In this document: in pieces, positions 3,188-5,053 of the stretch
How the letters are laid out: every line of letters begins with the position of its first letter
How positions within the stretch are numbered: position 1 is the stretch's first letter
Assembly (NCBI GenBank): GCA_038040285.1
Contig: JBBPIN010000078.1
Span: forward strand, 1 to 5,053
Reading direction: 5' to 3'
Source: Mayfieldus sp038040285
Lineage (GTDB): Bacteria > Actinomycetota > Thermoleophilia > Solirubrobacterales > 70-9
DNA length: 5,053 nt
The notes under the pieces: generated by a model
What the model saw: only the letters and a program-made list of their open reading frames with translations
Told to the model about the DNA's origin: nothing
Database searches by the model: none
Translations under genes and position numbers: made by a program

Positions 3188-5053
3188 TCAGCCGACCGGG
3201 ATCGGTTCGCCCACCCCGTTCAGGCGCCCGACATCGCCCGCCGAGCGGTCCCGCCGTGCCCCATTCTGGCTCTCGATTACCACCCTGCATGGGCGCTTGG
3301 CGAGCACGTAGCGGGTGGTCGGGCCGAGCAGCTTCTCCTCGCTCGGCGCGTGCTCGGTGCTGATGTAGATCAGGTCGGAGTGGCGCTCCCGCGCTTCCTC
3401 GACGATCGCCGCGCCGGGGTTGCGTGTGCGGACCAGCTTCACCCGCACCTTCAGCCCCTTGGCGCGTGCCTGTAGCCGGGCCACGTCGAGGGCGCAGCGC
3501 GCCTCGTATTCCTGCTTCTCCATCGTCTCGCCGTCGAGCTCCGACTCGGTCGGCACCCGCAGCACATAGAGCGCCTCGACCGCCGCGGCGGGGTCGACGA
3601 TCGCCGCCGCCCGCCGCATCGCCTCGGTGTCCACGGTGGCGCCGAAGATCGGCACCAGCGCGGTGCGGTAGGAGACCTCGAGGAAGTCCAGCGGGCGCTC
3701 CTCGCGGCGAATCGTGGCGCGCTCTGTCGGGCTGAGCCCCAGGCGGCGACGGTAGAGCAGATAGCCGACCACGCCGGCGATCATCCATCCGGTTCCGACA
3801 ACCCGCGCCTCGGTGTGCAGAATGACCACCGAGACGAACGCCGCCCCGGTGCCGAGTGCCCCCAGAATCGCTGTCAACGGCACCGGTTTGCCGCGCCAGT
3901 TGAAGTTCCAGGGCGCCCTATAGGGCCTGAAGCGATCGGGCTCGCGCAGGCGCAGGGCCACGATCGAGACGTGAGCGATCGTGAACGAGAGCATCGCCCC
4001 GAAGCTGTAGAGGTTGCCGAGGAAGTCGGTCTTGCCCGGCGCCAACAATGCGATCGCGCAAACCGAGAAGAAGACGATCGTGAACCAGGGCGTCCGGTAA
4101 CGCGGGTGCAGCCGCGAGAAGATCTCGGGTAGCTGGCGGTGCTCGGCCAGCGACCAGGACAGCCTCGAGATGCCGATCATGCCGGCGTTGGTGGCGATCA
4201 GCAGGATCGTCGCCGCCAGGGCGCCGATGTAGTAGCGGGCGGCGGTCAACAGGGTGCCGTGTAAGTGCAGCGCGGAGACGATCCCCAGCACCGGGTCGTC
4301 CTTGTATGTGGTGCCGAGCTGGGTGGCGTAGTGGTTGCCGTGGTGGACGACCGGCAGCGCGGAGATCGAGATGATCGAGATGCCGGCGAAAATGCCCAGC
4401 ACCGCGAACAGCACCAGGTTGACCGTCTTCGGGACGTCCTCGGCCGGGTCGCGCGCCTCCTCGGCCATGTTGGAGACGGTCTCGATCCCGGTGTAGGCGA
4501 TCATCGAGATCGAGAGGGCGAACAGAAGCTCCTTGTAGGAGGGGGCGACGCCGAGGTCGACCTGGCTCACGAGCTGTCCAGGATGGAGGACCAGAACCGC
4601 CCCGAGCACGACCAGGGCGACCTGGGTGACGAGGTCGGTGACCGCGAGGAAGACGTTGAGCTTGGTTGACTCGCCGATCCCACGGATGTTGAGCAGAGCC
4701 AGGAGCACCACCACGACGGCGCCACCGACCACGTCCCAGGGCCCGTGGCCGAGCGCAGGAACGAACGCCGCCAGGTAGTGGGGGACGAAGAAGGCCGAGA
4801 TCGCGACGGTGATGATGTAGTCGAGCGAAAGGCCCCAGCCGGCGAAGAAGGAGACCACCTCGTTGAATGCATGGCGGGCGAACGAGGACGATCCGCCAGC
4901 CTCGGGGAACATCGAGGCGCCCTCCGCATAGGTCTTTGCGGTGAGTGCGAACAGCCCGCCGGCGAAGATGAAGACCAGCGGCGTCAGTCCCAGCGCATGC
5001 GCCGCCACCAGGCCGAGCGCGTAGTAGATCGAGGAGCCGACGTTGCCGTAGGC
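3188..5053 (-). CDS. APC-family amino acid permease fused to a C-terminal universal stress protein domain (N terminus beyond window)
   Basis: The frame is open to the right edge (621 codons in the window). The internal GTG at 5008 is not the true start, because the preceding AYGNVGSSIYYALGL is typical first-helix sequence of APC transporters. Numbering from the edge, about twelve hydrophobic segments follow up to about residue 435. They include helix 3 (FFAGWGLSLDYIITVAISAF, about 69-88), helix 6 with the family motif AYTGIETVSNMAEEARDP (186-203), helix 8 at about 270-300, and the RFRPYRAPWN stretch after helix 10 (374-383). These proteins import amino acids or related compounds by cation symport or exchange; the substrate here is unknown. 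Residues about 462-595 form a cytoplasmic USP-like domain (LVPIFGATVD near the start, CRVVIES strand near the end). The usual GxxGx(9)G(S/T) ATP-binding signature is poorly kept: STEHAPSEEKLLGPTTRYVL retains only the last glycine. The domain is therefore likely regulatory without canonical ATP binding. A short basic and Gly-rich tail ends the protein. The tRNA-Lys follows in the same direction. Confidence 0.92.
   Translation of the reverse strand, partial: AYGNVGSSIYYALGLVAAHALGLTPLVFIFAGGLFALTAKTYAEGASMFPEAGGSSSFARHAFNEVVSFFAGWGLSLDYIITVAISAFFVPHYLAAFVPALGHGPWDVVGGAVVVVLLALLNIRGIGESTKLNVFLAVTDLVTQVALVVLGAVLVLHPGQLVSQVDLGVAPSYKELLFALSISMIAYTGIETVSNMAEEARDPAEDVPKTVNLVLFAVLGIFAGISIISISALPVVHHGNHYATQLGTTYKDDPVLGIVSALHLHGTLLTAARYYIGALAATILLIATNAGMIGISRLSWSLAEHRQLPEIFSRLHPRYRTPWFTIVFFSVCAIALLAPGKTDFLGNLYSFGAMLSFTIAHVSIVALRLREPDRFRPYRAPWNFNWRGKPVPLTAILGALGTGAAFVSVVILHTEARVVGTGWMIAGVVGYLLYRRRLGLSPTERATIRREERPLDFLEVSYRTALVPIFGATVDTEAMRRAAAIVDPAAAVEALYVLRVPTESELDGETMEKQEYEARCALDVARLQARAKGLKVRVKLVRTRNPGAAIVEEARERHSDLIYISTEHAPSEEKLLGPTTRYVLAKRPCRVVIESQNGARRDRSAGDVGRLNGVGEPIPVG

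Noticed and set aside
3159..4669. Several open frames antisense to or frame-shifted within the permease gene (3159-3788, 3424-3735, 3815-4132, 4265-4669)
   Set aside because: They mirror the permease codons, give Arg- or Asp-rich low-complexity proteins, and compete with a continuous membrane-protein frame of clear family identity.
1..5053. CRISPR array, IS terminal repeats or a second tRNA-derived attachment site
   Set aside because: Apart from the 54-bp SnoaL junction repeat I found no spaced short repeats, no transposase, no terminal inverted repeats and no second copy of the tRNA-Lys 3' end in the window.

Overview
The window is visibly GC-rich, with strong G/C preference at third codon positions. 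It reads like a chromosome segment of a high-GC actinobacterium. Two SnoaL/NTF2-like proteins that begin MSQ(A/E)NVE and end (K/E)ALEAAGL fit my recollection of families expanded in Thermoleophilia (Solirubrobacterales, Gaiellales). That placement is inference from family style only.

Layout. The right part (about 3049-5053) looks like conserved chromosome: a tRNA-Lys(CTT) gene and, upstream of it on the same minus strand, a large APC-type amino acid permease fused to a universal stress protein (USP) domain. The permease runs off the right edge. The left part (1-3048) looks accessory. Next to the 3' end of the tRNA is the catalytic domain of a tyrosine recombinase. It retains every catalytic residue but lacks the N-terminal DNA-binding half. 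This is the usual arrangement of an element integrated into a tRNA 3' end, here apparently decayed. Head to head with it lies a small ribbon-helix-helix (RHH) gene broken by a one-base frameshift. The intended stop of that gene overlaps the GTG start of a 90-aa acidic protein of unknown function, and the overlap sits in the loop of a perfect hairpin.

Further left is a minus-strand array of SnoaL-like genes: two intact paralogs three bases apart, then the 17-codon stump of a third. The gene-to-gene junction is preserved as a 54-bp direct repeat (53/54 identical) at a spacing of exactly 399 bp, the length of one gene unit. Converging on the array is a plus-strand gene for a small secreted protein with HLGR, AANGD and GGTGRF motifs, ending at a hairpin between the two transcription units.

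How they work together: I see no pathway joining these genes. The left side is best read as a tRNA-flanking accessory zone showing decay (truncated integrase, frameshifted RHH gene, truncated third SnoaL copy). The most informative signals are the repeat-bounded SnoaL array, the frameshift plus hairpin-buried overlap in the RHH operon, and the permease-USP fusion whose nucleotide-binding glycine motif appears eroded. I did not find a convincing new defence system or other new multi-gene system.
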